Under the pieces are notes generated by a model. The model saw only the letters and a list, made by a program, of their open reading frames with translations. It had not been told where the DNA came from and did not search any database. From NCBI GenBank assembly GCA_900770275.1, contig CAAGJS010000248.1, positions 1 through 14,786 on the forward strand: a stretch of DNA of 14,786 nt, in the 5' to 3' direction. Shown one piece after another: positions 14,121 to 14,786 of this stretch (positions are counted from its first letter, which is position 1; the number at the start of each line of letters is the position of its first letter). The position numbers and the translations under genes were made by a program. This stretch comes from Erysipelotrichaceae bacterium (GTDB taxonomy: Bacteria; Bacillota_I; Bacilli_A; Erysipelotrichales; Erysipelotrichaceae).

Positions 14121-14786
14121 TCACAAAGTTTTCTTCCCCAGTTCCTTCTGAAGCTGCATCATATCTAGTGTTCCAATTAATGTTCCGCCTTCAGAAACAT
14201 CCTTTAACACCGAAACTGAATGATCTTCCAGCAGGTATTCACGGAAACCGCACGTGTCGTAAAACAGAACACGATCCCCCTCGTCCACGCCCCGGTATGA
14301 CAGCGAAGGCGCCGACGAACATGGAATGCCATCGACCACATACTGATCACTCCAGTGCGTATGACCACTCAGCACCATGCGTATCTGAGAGCGATACGGA
14401 TCAAGGGCCTTCAGCAGCCGTTCCTTATTGGTAAGCGGCTCAATGCCAGGCTTCCCCTTCAGCGGATGGTGCATGCACAGAATAACATCCCGTGCATCAT
14501 CCAGAGCATCCTGCAGCCACAGAATCTCCCGATCAGAGATGTATCCATCTTCTACCCCGAACACCGAATTATCGATGCCGATGAAGGTAAAGCCCCCGAT
14601 CTCCTTCCGCCAATGCCAGGACGCATCCGTTTGCGCCTCCCTCAGCCATCCCTTCCGGAAGCTGTCCTTACGATCATGATTTCCCAGCACCGGTAGAATT
14701 ACCGCATCACCGGCCGCATCCGAAAGAACCCGTTTCACATGCGCATAGTCTTCCGCACTGCCGCCATCCGTAAGATCGCCGCTGAT
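14121..14786 (-). CDS. Metallophosphoesterase, CpdA-like (5' end outside the window)
   Basis: The reading frame is open to the window edge, so the N-terminus is missing. The visible 221 residues begin with ISGDLTDGG, containing the GD and metal-ligand Asp motif. They continue with GNHD (35-38), MHHP (105-108) and SGHTH (140-144), the ordered metal-binding motifs of the calcineurin-like class III phosphodiesterases. The missing part should be short and hold the first D-x-H motif. Relatives hydrolyse cyclic nucleotides or other phosphodiesters; the substrate is not deducible. The C-terminal about 60 residues (YRGVDEGDRVLFYDTCGFREY and on) follow the usual final beta strands. It may be co-transcribed with the patatin gene. 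Confidence 0.92.
   Translation of the reverse strand: MSGDLTDGGSAEDYAHVKRVLSDAAGDAVILPVLGNHDRKDSFRKGWLREAQTDASWHWRKEIGGFTFIGIDNSVFGVEDGYISDREILWLQDALDDARDVILCMHHPLKGKPGIEPLTNKERLLKALDPYRSQIRMVLSGHTHWSDQYVVDGIPCSSAPSLSYRGVDEGDRVLFYDTCGFREYLLEDHSVSVLKDVSEGGTLIGTLDMMQLQKELGKKTL

Noticed and set aside
12567..14168. Long plus-strand open frame of about 530 codons
   Set aside because: It runs antisense across the lipoprotein 5' end, the intergenic leader and the patatin gene. Both minus-strand genes have strong family motifs and ribosome binding sites, while this frame shows no domain pattern.
1..14786. tRNA, rRNA, insertion sequences and attachment sites
   Set aside because: No tRNA cloverleaf, rRNA segment, transposase reading frame or flanking direct repeats were seen in any gap.

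Overview
The window looks like a chromosomal segment of a moderate-GC Firmicute. The conserved tilS-hpt-ftsH order, strong AGGAGG-type ribosome binding sites and intrinsic terminators support this. The family is not proven by the sequence; protein style (a short FtsH, a MazF-like protein and a 471-residue protein of unknown function that recall Erysipelotrichaceae) makes Erysipelotrichales a reasonable guess. Almost everything is coded on the minus strand, so gene order is best read from high to low coordinates.

Layout, high to low. (1) 14786-14121: the 3' part of a CpdA-like metallophosphoesterase, cut by the window edge. (2) 14000-13119: a patatin-like phospholipase with an intrinsic terminator that begins at its stop codon. 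(3) 12853-9494: a 1119-residue lipoprotein with a central CAP (SEC10/PgrA-like) domain between two long alanine-rich helical stalks, with its own promoter, a roughly 200-nt leader holding a terminator-like hairpin, and a terminator. (4) 8854-9334, the only plus-strand island: a small two-helix membrane protein, preceded by a doubtful Cys-rich mini-ORF and followed by a terminator facing that of the lipoprotein. (5) 8791-5958, an accessory block: an acidic 127-residue unknown, one or two very small ORFs, a MazF/PemK-like protein and a 471-residue coiled-coil protein of unknown function. (6) 5930-2199, the housekeeping cluster: tilS (tRNA-Ile lysidine synthase), hpt (hypoxanthine phosphoribosyltransferase) and ftsH (membrane AAA protease), ended by a strong palindromic terminator at 2145-2180. 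(7) 2063-105: a PRD-containing multidomain PTS-type transcriptional regulator, with no PTS genes visible beside it.

How the parts fit: the tilS-hpt-ftsH group is the classic Firmicute arrangement joining tRNA modification, purine salvage and membrane proteolysis. hpt-ftsH also has its own extended -10 promoter candidate. The genes just upstream of tilS are the least understood. A MazF-like fold without its usual arginine and without a visible partner gene lies next to a protein whose C-terminus resembles small RNA-binding (HicA/dsRBD-like) folds. This is the best candidate for an undescribed system, but the sequence alone does not prove a functional link. The CAP lipoprotein, whose stalks show exact 11-residue spacing, is the most striking single gene.
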